DNA from: Hyphomicrobiales bacterium
GTDB lineage: Bacteria > Pseudomonadota > Alphaproteobacteria > Rhizobiales > Beijerinckiaceae
NCBI GenBank assembly: GCA_019075905.1
Contig: JAGXAM010000012.1
Coordinates: forward strand, 49,365-113,364
Reading direction: 5' to 3'
DNA length: 64,000 nt
Every line of letters starts with the position of its first letter. Within the stretch, counting starts at the first letter, position 1. Below, one piece after another: positions 46,553 through 55,361 of this stretch. Below the pieces are notes generated by a model. That model did no database searches and had not been told where the DNA came from. It saw nothing but the letters and a program-made list of their open reading frames with translations. The position numbers and the translations under genes are program-made.

Positions 46553-46785
46553 GACGTCTTGTCCGGCGGTGCCAGAGGGCCGGGCTTGGTCGATGAATAG
46601 GCAGTCATGATGATCGACAGCACAGTCACCCCGGTGGCGGCAATGGCGATGATGCGTGTGGCCATGGCGGGGCTTACGAGGCCAGCCAGCGACAGGGTGC
46701 CGGTGCTGACCGCCGTCAGCAGCGCCAGCACGATCTTGATGATCATGGCCGTCTTGGGATCAATGCTCAAAGGTGCCTCCATCAT
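46549..46785 (-). CDS. Holin-like two-helix protein
   Basis: A 78-residue protein with two hydrophobic helices, about residues 14-36 (MIIKIVLALLTAVSTGTLSL) and 43-64 (TRIIAIAATGVTVLSIIMTA), a short N-terminus and a proline-rich, lysine-ending tail. This matches a class II holin. It directly follows the endolysin, whose stop it overlaps as ATGA. Start ATG 46785; a second ATG sits at 46782. Confidence 0.65.
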   Translation of the reverse strand: MMEAPLSIDPKTAMIIKIVLALLTAVSTGTLSLAGLVSPAMATRIIAIAATGVTVLSIIMTAYSSTKPGPLAPPDKTS

Positions 46786-47402
46786 GCTGTTGCGGGTGGG
46801 GTTGGTGCGGGCATCGCCGCTTCGGCGGTTTCCAGCGCGGCGTCGAAATGGCTCGCATACATGGCGATGATGGCCGCGCGGTCATGGCCGTTGATGATGG
46901 TGCGCGCTTCCAGAAAGTTGCAGCGATTATCCGTGATGAAATCCCGCAGCCGCCGCCCGGTGAACATGCCATTGAGCATGCCCAGAACGGCGATGCGCGC
47001 GGCAATGGCAGGCTCCAGCGCCGCGTCAGGGTCATGCACGAGGTCGCAACCTACCAGTGGGCTGAAGTCCCGGTAATTGCGCAGCCAGGTCAATTGCACA
47101 TAGCCCCGGCCATAATAGGCGTGGCCGGTAACATGATTGACCTCGCCATAGGCATGGCCATGCCCATGGCCATATTCCGCAATTGGCTGCATCGTGAAGG
47201 CGGTTTCGTGCCAGATGGTCGCCAGCACATAGGCCAGCTGCCGGCGCGAACCCAGCGACCACACCATGCCAGAAGCGATGGCCCATTCCGGCACGATCTC
47301 ATCGAACCCGGCAATCTGGTGCTCTCTCAATCTGCCATGCCCGATCGTGCGGACCACTGCGGCGAGAAAGGCATCGCGATTGATATGTTGATAATCAGTC
47401 AT
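46782..47402 (-). CDS. Endolysin, glycoside hydrolase family 19-like
   Basis: A 206-residue peptidoglycan-cutting enzyme. The GH19-type fold is seen from LAYVLATIWHETAFTMQPIAEYG with probable catalytic Glu66 (HETAF) and Glu76, and the strongly conserved AYYGRGYVQLTWLRNY. No signal peptide or SAR helix is visible, so release depends on a holin. It lies 7 bases after the fibre gene and overlaps the holin candidate. Confidence 0.85.
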   Translation of the reverse strand: MTDYQHINRDAFLAAVVRTIGHGRLREHQIAGFDEIVPEWAIASGMVWSLGSRRQLAYVLATIWHETAFTMQPIAEYGHGHGHAYGEVNHVTGHAYYGRGYVQLTWLRNYRDFSPLVGCDLVHDPDAALEPAIAARIAVLGMLNGMFTGRRLRDFITDNRCNFLEARTIINGHDRAAIIAMYASHFDAALETAEAAMPAPTPPATA

Positions 47403-47409
47403 AAATGCC

Positions 47410-48825
47410 TCACAGGTTGTCAGTCCAGCCGATGGCTGTTAAAGACCAGTTAGTGTAGTTTGAAGCATAATATATGTTTGTGCTCTCCAGCACGAACGAT
47501 GCGTGCGTCACGCCCGCAGAAGCACTCTCCAACGGTGGTGGATTTGTAATACTATTATACGCTCCATATGACGTATTTTGTGCCACCATCGCGGCATAAA
47601 AGCCTGCACAAGCCAGTGCTAATTGTATGGTGCCAGCAGATGGTGGGACAACACCAGTTACGCTCTGAGCTACCCAAGTAGGTGCTGAAATGCTGCCAGC
47701 TGATGCGCCGGGCAGCAAGATAGTGGCCGCACCATAATGCACCGTCGCCCCTGCCTGAGTTGTCGCCACAAGCGCGCTCGCACCATAGCGCACCGCCCCG
47801 ACACGCATTGAATAGGTATAGCCACCCGGCAATGTGGGCGACGTGAAGGATGCAGACAGAAGGCACGCGGTTGTGCTGCCGTTTGAGATGGCATAGACCG
47901 CATACCAGGTGTTAGCAGCGATGGTGCCAGTATCGACGCCGTTCGCGCCAGATGTCCCGGTGGCGCACGACAAGCTCGGCGCGGAGACATATTGGCCAGC
48001 ATGGCTGGAATTGACCAGCATCAGGCTATTGGCGGTGATCGCAACAGTGGTGCCAGAAGCGGTTATTTTCAAGCCGGAATAGGCCGTGACGGCACTTGAA
48101 GCACCACTAGACCCCGAGGCCGCGATAGTGTAATTCGGTGCGGTGCCAGTGATGGTGATGTTGGTGCCTGCTGTTAATTTGGGGATGTTGTTCTGTACAA
48201 AAGCGGTTGATGCCGCGTTGGAGCTGCTGTCGCCAGCGGCCATGGTCGGCACCAAGGTTGATCCAGAAAACACCACGCTAGCGGGAAAATTCACAGTTGG
48301 GACATACCCTGATCGGGTGATGATCATCCACGGATTGGCGGCTGAATACGCGTCATTGACCGTGCGAAAAATCAATTCGCTCGATTGAGTATAGATATCC
48401 CAAAACTTTTGGTCGGCGGGCTGGGATGGGTCCTGTATCCTGACCCCGGTGGGGGAATTTATGAACAGTGTCCCCGTCAGCGTACCGCCAGACAAGGGAA
48501 GATAGTTTAATCCAGACCACGAGATGGTCTGGTTTGGCCACGATCCTGTCACTGTGATGTTTGTGCCGGCGACGAGCGAAGGTGTCGCAGTGCCGGTGCC
48601 ACCTCCCGCCACGCTTAGCACGGGCATCATGGCTTGCACCTGCGCCGGGGTCAGCCATGATGGGTTGGCAAATGCAGTATTTGATCCCCATAGGCCGACC
48701 TGTTGCCCCGGCCATGTCGGAAGGGTCTTGAGCGTATATGTCTGGAATGTCGGCGACGGGTAAGACTGCCCATGGGCCACGCCAGAGGCGAGCAGGGCGG
48801 TGAGGACTAGGGCAAGTTTCTTCAT
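47410..48825 (-). CDS. Tail-fibre-like protein with a signal peptide
   Basis: A 471-residue Ser/Thr/Ala-rich protein with fibre-type repeats (AGTNITVTGSWPNQTISW, LSGGTLTGTLFINS and later AGTNITITGTAPNYTIA). The N-terminus KKLALVLTALLASGVAHGQS is a convincing Sec signal peptide, which virion fibres do not normally have. The start ATG 48825 overlaps the upstream fibre gene as ATGA. It may be a surface-exposed adhesin carried by the phage or a distal fibre with a decoy N-terminus. The C-terminal 150 residues are globular. Confidence 0.7.
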   Translation of the reverse strand: MKKLALVLTALLASGVAHGQSYPSPTFQTYTLKTLPTWPGQQVGLWGSNTAFANPSWLTPAQVQAMMPVLSVAGGGTGTATPSLVAGTNITVTGSWPNQTISWSGLNYLPLSGGTLTGTLFINSPTGVRIQDPSQPADQKFWDIYTQSSELIFRTVNDAYSAANPWMIITRSGYVPTVNFPASVVFSGSTLVPTMAAGDSSSNAASTAFVQNNIPKLTAGTNITITGTAPNYTIAASGSSGASSAVTAYSGLKITASGTTVAITANSLMLVNSSHAGQYVSAPSLSCATGTSGANGVDTGTIAANTWYAVYAISNGSTTACLLSASFTSPTLPGGYTYSMRVGAVRYGASALVATTQAGATVHYGAATILLPGASAGSISAPTWVAQSVTGVVPPSAGTIQLALACAGFYAAMVAQNTSYGAYNSITNPPPLESASAGVTHASFVLESTNIYYASNYTNWSLTAIGWTDNL

Positions 48826-49343
48826 GAGATCGACACCACGCCGCCATTGTTCCACAGCACGCCCGGCGCGGCTGGCAGCACCGTCGGCAGACTTCCTGTC
48901 GGGATCATGCCTGCCAGCACGGCGGCCTGCACGGCTGCCAGGGCATTGGCCATCGCCACATTGATATCGCGGCGCAGCTCCTGCAGGGTCATCTCCTGCA
49001 CATCGAGTTCGTTTTCCAGCGCGGCGGCAATCAGCGCGCCGCCATTGACCACGCTGGTCAGGCGCGACGGGGTGCGCAGCCCCATCACCCGCACCAGCCC
49101 TGCTGGCGGCGGCGCGATAAAATTCACCGTGCCGCCTCCGGCGCTGCCAGCCCCGCTGATCGTATAGGCCGTGCCCAGCTGCGCCTGCACAAAGCCGTTT
49201 GGACCGGTCGTGCTGGTGGCGACATAAATGTCGGTCGGGTCAAAAAACCGGAAAGGGATGGCGAAGGCCGTGAGCACGCCGTCGCAGGCATAGTCAGGCG
49301 TCACCTGGCGCGTGCCCTTCGGTAGCGGATATGTGGCGCTCAT
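48822..49343 (-). CDS. Tail fibre N-terminal (virion attachment) protein
   Basis: A 173-residue protein with the T7-type fibre attachment layout: DGVLTAFAIPFRFFDPTDIYV, the strand-rich YTISGAGSAGGGTVNFIAPP, and LENELDVQEMTLQELRRDI, a helix that trimerises such fibres. It is short and ends where the signal-peptide fibre starts, so the two may act together as baseplate connector and distal fibre. Confidence 0.75.
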   Translation of the reverse strand: MSATYPLPKGTRQVTPDYACDGVLTAFAIPFRFFDPTDIYVATSTTGPNGFVQAQLGTAYTISGAGSAGGGTVNFIAPPPAGLVRVMGLRTPSRLTSVVNGGALIAAALENELDVQEMTLQELRRDINVAMANALAAVQAAVLAGMIPTGSLPTVLPAAPGVLWNNGGVVSIS

Positions 49344-49366
49344 GTCAGCCTCTCCATGCTGACAGG

Positions 49367-49672
49367 CTAGCGCTGTTTCTCCTTCGTCAATTGCCGGTGC
49401 CGCTGGGCAATCATCATCGCCAGATTGGCAAAGGCATGATCAATATGTGGCAGGCCGCTTTCGCCATCGGTCGCCGCGCCCGCCATATCAGCAACCAGGT
49501 GTCGCAGTGCCGCAGCCAGCAGCCGCCCATCGTCGATGCCGCGTTCCCAGTTGCGCGCGCCGTATTTGCGCGCGCCGAAGGTCAGCACCCGCCCCAGCGC
49601 CAGCAGCGCCTCAGGCGGCAGCAGGTCGAGCCGCGCCTTGCCGTCATCAAATTTTACGCCCTCATACGTCAC
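49367..49672 (-). CDS. dATP/dGTP diphosphohydrolase-type (MazG-like) protein
   Basis: A 101-residue protein of the DUF5664 group: VKFDDGKARLDLLPPEALLALG, GARKYGARNWERGIDD, ALRHLVADMAG and GLPHIDHAFANLAMMI, whose acidic residues bind metal. Phage members hydrolyse dATP and dGTP; one, MazZ, serves the 2-aminoadenine genome pathway of S-2L. No PurZ is visible here. I prefer GTG 49672, because it overlaps the upstream stop as GTGA; the ATG at 49720 is the longer choice. Confidence 0.75.
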   Translation of the reverse strand: MTYEGVKFDDGKARLDLLPPEALLALGRVLTFGARKYGARNWERGIDDGRLLAAALRHLVADMAGAATDGESGLPHIDHAFANLAMMIAQRHRQLTKEKQR

Positions 49673-52227
49673 GGCGTCAGCCCCGGCGCGCGTTGTGGCA
49701 GCGGGCTGCCGGGCGGCCACCAGTAGCTCTGGCCGGTGTCACGGGCGAGGCGCGTCTGGGCGGCGCGCATGCGCTGGTGCGCCTGCGGATCGGCGAGATA
49801 TTGCAATTGATCGAGCAGGATGCGGTTGTAGGCACTGCGCAGCGCCCAATGGGTCGAGAGCACGGGCGTATTGTTGCGCGCCGCCTGCACCGCCCCGGCC
49901 ATCAGCTTTTCGCCCATGCCAGGGCCTCCCGGTTTCGCTGGCGACAGCAGCTTCTTGGCCGTGCCAATGCCAGCGCTGGCGAGATCGCCAAGCCCCGTCA
50001 CAGTCGGGCCAGCCATTTCTTCCGTCAGGCTATGGCCATAGCTGGACTGGTCAGAGGCGAGAAAATCTCCATAGATCGACAGCGCGCCCGAGGTCGCCAG
50101 CCCGCGTGCCAGCGTGTCACGGCCCTGCGGCGTCAGCGGGTCGATCGAAGGCGCGTCCTTGCCGGTGGACATCTGCTTCAGCGCCAGCACCGCCGTGCCC
50201 AGCGCCGTCAGCGCCAGCACATTGGCCCCGGCTGCCGCCGCTCCCACGGCGCGGTTGGCGGCCAGCTCGTGGCGCAACGCCTCCAGATGCGATATCGTCG
50301 CGGATGCCAGAAAGCCCTTGAACATGGTGACCGATCGCATGATCTGCGCAAAGGTGCCTCCCTGCTTCATGCCAAAGCTCATGATCGAGCGGCCGCGCCA
50401 GCGCGATGATGGCACGGCATATTCCATCGAGCCATTGAGCATGGACAGATATTTCATGGCGGTGGCATTGCGCAGGCCGTCCACCACGCTGTCATCGACA
50501 TCTGCCACCGGCAGTTCCGGGGCGGCCCTGGCAGCCAGCACGGCATCGCGCGGGGCCTGCATGATGTCCTGCCAGCGCAGCAGCGGCGCGCCCTGCGTGG
50601 CGAGCGGGCTGGCCTGCATCACCTTCCAGTCGCCCTCATCGAGCCCGAAGCCCTGCATGAGGCTGCGCAGGCGCGGCGGCACATCGGCCCAGTCGCGCTC
50701 CAGCGTCGCGGCAATGGTCGATGATGTGGCAAACCACCAACTGCGGCGCATGGCCTCCACCGTCGGCGTCAGTCCGGAAAAATGCGTGGTGGCAGCAGGC
50801 AGCCATTTCGACAGTTCAACCATGCGGTTGAACATGCCTGCCTCGCGCGCCCCGGCACCAAGAGCGTGCATGGCGTCCTGCATGATCATGCCTGCCTGGG
50901 TCATTTCCGCCGCTGTCGAGCCCTTGAAGCCCGCCACGATATCACCCGCCATGCGCGCCAGCGGCACGCCGTAATGCAGCCGCGCATTGGCCTGCAACAG
51001 CGGGTTGATCAGGACATGCGTCAGCACAGCCGATCCGAGCTTTGACCCCATTTCGATATTGCCGACCGCATTGAGCCCGCTCGCCAGCCAGCCATTGGGC
51101 TGCGAGGCCCCGCGGGCAATCTCATACATGGAATTGATTTGTGCGTGCTGGTGCGCCAGCACGGCATCATGCTGGCCCATGGACGGCTTGTAGAGGCTGG
51201 GGCGGTCGATGCGGCTGAAGGCCGCCTCCTGGGCCACCACATCCTTCAGCCATTGCACAGCCGCTGCCGGGTTAGGCCCGAGCCGCTGCATCAGGCCGAC
51301 GTCGCGCGCCATCGATGATATGTGGTGCATCAGCACGTCCTGGATTTCGCCGCGCCCATAGGCCGTGGCATAGGCGTGCCATTCATCGGGGCCCTTGAAG
51401 GCGAGAAACCTCGCGTCCTGCCGCCCCAGCGCCAGCGATGCGCCGCCGCCGCGCGCCGAAGGCTCGCGGGTATTCCAGCCGTCAGAAACAATGCTTTCCC
51501 ACACATGCCGCAAGGTCGCCGCCCGCGATGCCGGAGCAATCGGCTCGCCGGTGAGCGGGCTGGTGATCTTGTCCCAGTCGAGCAACGGGTTGATAGCCGC
51601 CGCCCATTTGTCAAAACCCGCCCGCTGCACGGCAATGCCGTCATGCCAGGTCGGCAAGCCCCAGTCCTCGCGCCAGGCTATATCGCCGCCAGCGGCATTG
51701 AACAGGCTGCGCAGCCGCTCGGCCTGGGTGCGCCACGCGCCATAGAAGGCCTTGGCCTCCTCGGATTTTGTCATGCCCCAGGCGGCCCGCACGATCTCGG
51801 AACCTACCAGCGGCTCGATCCGGCGCATGGTCAGGCTGGAGCGCCGGAAGGCATGCAGCATGTCCTGCATCGATGTGGTCGCCATCGACAGCAGCGCGTC
51901 CTGGATGCCCTTGACCGAAAGATAGCCGGTATGGCCGACATGCTCGAACAGCCGCATGGCTGCCTCATAGACATTGGGGCGGCCATCAGCATCGCGATAG
52001 GCCATGAGATCAGCCTTCATGGCGTCGGTCGCCTTCACCGTCAGCATCTGCCGCCGCCGCACTTCCGCTGACGCCGCCTTCATGTCCTCGATCAGGGCCG
52101 TGCGGGCCGCACCATCGTCGCCCAGATCAAGCCGCGATTGCTCGTAGCGCTCGATCAACTCACGGGCCGTGGCGCGCGAAATCAGGCCGTCATCCGCCGC
52201 GCCGACGATGCAATCAGAGAAGTTCAT
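49669..52227 (-). CDS. Large internal virion / ejection-type protein
   Basis: An 852-residue protein starting at ATG 52227 (ATGA overlap with the previous gene). It is mostly helical; the middle (about 370-560) has the ASKLG-like stretch NIEMGSKLGSAVLTHVLINP and a Trp-rich RSWWFATSSTIAATLERDW, blocks that I recall from large phage polyvalent and internal proteins. Several hydrophobic helices follow (residues 640-690), and it ends in Pro-rich sequence. Size and position suggest it is ejected into the cell with the DNA. No enzyme domain is recognised. Confidence 0.6.
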   Translation of the reverse strand: MNFSDCIVGAADDGLISRATARELIERYEQSRLDLGDDGAARTALIEDMKAASAEVRRRQMLTVKATDAMKADLMAYRDADGRPNVYEAAMRLFEHVGHTGYLSVKGIQDALLSMATTSMQDMLHAFRRSSLTMRRIEPLVGSEIVRAAWGMTKSEEAKAFYGAWRTQAERLRSLFNAAGGDIAWREDWGLPTWHDGIAVQRAGFDKWAAAINPLLDWDKITSPLTGEPIAPASRAATLRHVWESIVSDGWNTREPSARGGGASLALGRQDARFLAFKGPDEWHAYATAYGRGEIQDVLMHHISSMARDVGLMQRLGPNPAAAVQWLKDVVAQEAAFSRIDRPSLYKPSMGQHDAVLAHQHAQINSMYEIARGASQPNGWLASGLNAVGNIEMGSKLGSAVLTHVLINPLLQANARLHYGVPLARMAGDIVAGFKGSTAAEMTQAGMIMQDAMHALGAGAREAGMFNRMVELSKWLPAATTHFSGLTPTVEAMRRSWWFATSSTIAATLERDWADVPPRLRSLMQGFGLDEGDWKVMQASPLATQGAPLLRWQDIMQAPRDAVLAARAAPELPVADVDDSVVDGLRNATAMKYLSMLNGSMEYAVPSSRWRGRSIMSFGMKQGGTFAQIMRSVTMFKGFLASATISHLEALRHELAANRAVGAAAAGANVLALTALGTAVLALKQMSTGKDAPSIDPLTPQGRDTLARGLATSGALSIYGDFLASDQSSYGHSLTEEMAGPTVTGLGDLASAGIGTAKKLLSPAKPGGPGMGEKLMAGAVQAARNNTPVLSTHWALRSAYNRILLDQLQYLADPQAHQRMRAAQTRLARDTGQSYWWPPGSPLPQRAPGLTP

Positions 52228-55200
52228 ACGGGACACCTTTCCAGCACGCGCGCCAGCAGGCCCTGGCTCGGCTCCGAGGCCAGCAGGTCACTGCGCGCGC
52301 GCGCCTCATAATCGCTGCCATCCTCACGCAGGCTGTCGGGCACCATGTCCAGCACGCGATCAGACGGCGGCGCATCGAACATATCGCTCTGGTTGCGCTC
52401 ATTGTCATCAAACAGGCCGCCGGGCGCGCGCTCACCGCCGCGCAACGGCTTTTGCGCCGCCGCCTCCAGCTTCTGGCGCATCGACACCGGATCGACGCCG
52501 GGCAGCAATGCCTGTGGCAGGCCCTCCGCGCCGGGTTCGTAGTTCAGTGGCGCTTGCCCGCCCTGGCTGGCCTGGGCATCGTCTCCGGCGGCGGCGGATA
52601 GCTCACCCGCCTGCCCGCCTTGATCTGCTGTTGCTGCAGCTCCTGCTGGTGCAGGGCTCTCTGGCCCTCGGCCCATATCTTCTTCAGCGCCGTCCCTGAT
52701 AGCCCCGAGAAAGGATCGAACGGCATCTTCCTTGGCGATCTTGCCATCTTTCAGCTCTCCTGCAAGCGCCTTGAGCGCGTCACGCACCGGTCCGGCCCGA
52801 AAGGCCATCTTTTCCACCACCATGGTCAGGCGCGCGGCGTCATCCTGCACGCGCGTTGCCTGATCGCGCCCGATCGACGAGCCTTCCTGTTCCAGCCGGT
52901 CAGCATTGGCCATGACGCGCTGAAACAGCGATTTATCCCTGGCCAGCGTCTTGATGCTCGCCGCCGCGATGCGCATTTCTTCGACAGCCGTGCTGTCCTT
53001 GTCAATCATGTCGCCAAACATCGACCCCTGCGCCCCGGCATCGGCCTTGCGCAGTTCGCTGTCCATGACATTGCGCACCACCAGCGCCGCCTCGGTCTCA
53101 TTGGCCGGGTGCATGGCTGCGAGCGCGCGTATGGCGGCCTGCTGCAACTCAGGATCGGCAATCATGCGTCCGGCCAGAGCGCCATATTGATAGGGCACCA
53201 CGTCGTTGACGACCATGCGGAACGGCTCTTCACCCAGCTTCGCCAGGTCAAAGGCATAGCGCGCCTCCGTGCGCGATGTCGGCATCGAGCCATCCATCAG
53301 CTCGGGGTGATCGCGCAACACCTTGGCGCCATCTATCGGCGATCCCGATCCTTCGGCTATGTTCTTGGCGGCGGCAATCGCCCGCGTCATTTCCGCGCTA
53401 AAACCATCTTCCTCCCGATACAGCATACCTGGTATCTGGATGGGCGGGTGGCCTTCAGCCACCAGCCGCCGCGCCAGTCCCGTGCGCTGGTGGCCATCTG
53501 CCACATAGAGCCTGCCATCCCTGGCCTGCCACACCATGATCGCGTTGCCCTTGGCCGGGTCCCATTTCCTGACCGCCTTCAGCGCGCCGGTAACGCCTTC
53601 GGCATCGCCATTGTCCTTGAATTGCATCTTGCGGGCATCTGTCAGCAGGCTGGCCGCATCAAACATATAGGTGCGCCCCGACGGGGTTGCCGCGCTTTCG
53701 GGAAAGGCGCTCACCGCCGCCATGGCCGGAATGGGAGTTATAGCGCTGGCAGACTGTTCCAGCGCCGCCGTTTGCGCCGCGCGCTGTGCCACAGTATCGC
53801 GCGCCTCTATCACCGGCAGTTCGCGCGGCAGCCCAGCGCCGGGAAGGCCGCCACGCAAGGCCAGCATCGACGCCGGATAGGTCTGGCGCTGCAGCTCGTC
53901 TGACACCACCATGCGCGCCAGATCCTCATTGGCAGGCCTGGCGGCGGCGAGTTCATCCATATAGAAGCCATGATCGCCGCTGTCGGGCACCAGCGCCGCG
54001 ACATGACGGGCATATTCCGGTGGCACATCGCCCTGTCCGACCCGTGCCAGCGCGTCGTCTGACAGGCTGGCGAGCTGGCCTGCGGCAAAGAGGTCAGGCT
54101 GATCTGAGGCCAGCGCCGATTGCACAGCCTCAGGATCGCCATGCAGGGCCATGACGCCGGCATAGGGGTCGCTTGCGTGCGCGGCCATGACCGCTGCCGC
54201 CTTGGCATCGGTCACGCCGGGAGCGGTCACCGGTGCCGGTTCGGCCAGCGGTGCCAAAGCCTCGCCCTCGCCATGCGCCACAGCATCACGCCATGATTGC
54301 TGCGCTGCGGCGGGATTGACGCCCTGCGGCAGCGGTTCCGGGCTGTTGTCATGGGCATCGGCATCCAGCGTGCTGTTGGTGTCGGGAGCCGCTGCCGGCA
54401 ACGCCGCCGTCAGTTTGGCCGCCGCGCGGCGTGATCCTGACATCGCCTCGACCAGCATCGGCTTCAGCGGGTACAGCACATGGGCGACATCGGCATCCAG
54501 CGCGCCGCCGGCGAAGCCGAATTCCGCAGCGCTGCCCGCATCCTTGAGCCAGGCCGAGACGCCGGTTGGCTGCCCTGTCGCCCGCTTCCAGTCCTGTTCC
54601 ATCGGTTCCATGGCCCCGGTCATGGCCACATTGCTGACCGCGCCGGTTACCCCACGGGCCACCATACGCCCGAATAAATTATCACCGAGCGAGCCGATGA
54701 TTTTAGCGCCAAGCCCCTCAAATCCTCCCCATGCCATTGATCCCACCTGTACAGGATCGCGGCGCCCTGCCCAGATGCCACCAGCCGTGCTGGCCAGCCA
54801 GGGGAGGATGCCTCCCTGGCCATAGACAGCTTCGGCCTGGGCTGACTGCGCCCGGCCCACGGCAGCACCATCCGGCAATTGATCGGCCTGGATGACGCCT
54901 GCCTGATCTGGATATTGCCGCGCCAGCCGCTGCGCCGCTTCCTGCCAGGCCTGCCTGCGCAGGCCGTCTATGGCGATGCGGTCATGCAGGCTTGGCCGCT
55001 GATACATGTGATAACCGGGCGTTTGCGCCGCATAGAGTTGCAGCGCCCGCTGGTCAATAGGGTCGGCCGGCGTGGCATTGTCGGGGTCATCTTCCATGCC
55101 GGTCAGGGGCGCGCGCCCGGCCGGATTGCCGAGTTGCACGCCGGTCGCGGCCTGAATGGCGGCATTGCGCTGATGATAGGCCTCCTGCGCCGCCAGCGTC

Positions 55201-55361
55201 GATGAATTGGTCAGACTGTTGGTTTCCGCCGCCTGTTCGGCGCTGGAGAACACCTGGCCAAGATGCGCCCATGTGGACATGCCCGATTGCGCCACCGCTT
55301 CGACCGGCACGCCAGATGCGCCGGGCCCCAGATCGGCAGCATCGTCGAGAAACGCGCTCAT
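52224..55361 (-). CDS. Large ejection-type protein with a ParB-fold polyvalent domain
   Basis: A 1045-residue protein. Around residues 560-760 lies a ParB/sulfiredoxin-fold domain: a lead-in YMFDAASLLTDARKMQFKDN, KWDPAKGNAIMVWQ, the core VADGHQRTGLARRLV (near residue 620), LYREEDGFSAEMTRAIAAAK and NIAEGSGSPIDGAKVLRD. Such domains occur in the polyvalent proteins of phages and conjugative elements. The N-terminal third has a hydrophobic stretch (ARGVTGAVSNVAMTGAM) that could contact membranes. The C-terminal 250 residues are low in complexity. It overlaps both neighbours as ATGA. Confidence 0.7.
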   Translation of the reverse strand: MSAFLDDAADLGPGASGVPVEAVAQSGMSTWAHLGQVFSSAEQAAETNSLTNSSTLAAQEAYHQRNAAIQAATGVQLGNPAGRAPLTGMEDDPDNATPADPIDQRALQLYAAQTPGYHMYQRPSLHDRIAIDGLRRQAWQEAAQRLARQYPDQAGVIQADQLPDGAAVGRAQSAQAEAVYGQGGILPWLASTAGGIWAGRRDPVQVGSMAWGGFEGLGAKIIGSLGDNLFGRMVARGVTGAVSNVAMTGAMEPMEQDWKRATGQPTGVSAWLKDAGSAAEFGFAGGALDADVAHVLYPLKPMLVEAMSGSRRAAAKLTAALPAAAPDTNSTLDADAHDNSPEPLPQGVNPAAAQQSWRDAVAHGEGEALAPLAEPAPVTAPGVTDAKAAAVMAAHASDPYAGVMALHGDPEAVQSALASDQPDLFAAGQLASLSDDALARVGQGDVPPEYARHVAALVPDSGDHGFYMDELAAARPANEDLARMVVSDELQRQTYPASMLALRGGLPGAGLPRELPVIEARDTVAQRAAQTAALEQSASAITPIPAMAAVSAFPESAATPSGRTYMFDAASLLTDARKMQFKDNGDAEGVTGALKAVRKWDPAKGNAIMVWQARDGRLYVADGHQRTGLARRLVAEGHPPIQIPGMLYREEDGFSAEMTRAIAAAKNIAEGSGSPIDGAKVLRDHPELMDGSMPTSRTEARYAFDLAKLGEEPFRMVVNDVVPYQYGALAGRMIADPELQQAAIRALAAMHPANETEAALVVRNVMDSELRKADAGAQGSMFGDMIDKDSTAVEEMRIAAASIKTLARDKSLFQRVMANADRLEQEGSSIGRDQATRVQDDAARLTMVVEKMAFRAGPVRDALKALAGELKDGKIAKEDAVRSFLGAIRDGAEEDMGRGPESPAPAGAAATADQGGQAGELSAAAGDDAQASQGGQAPLNYEPGAEGLPQALLPGVDPVSMRQKLEAAAQKPLRGGERAPGGLFDDNERNQSDMFDAPPSDRVLDMVPDSLREDGSDYEARARSDLLASEPSQGLLARVLERCPV

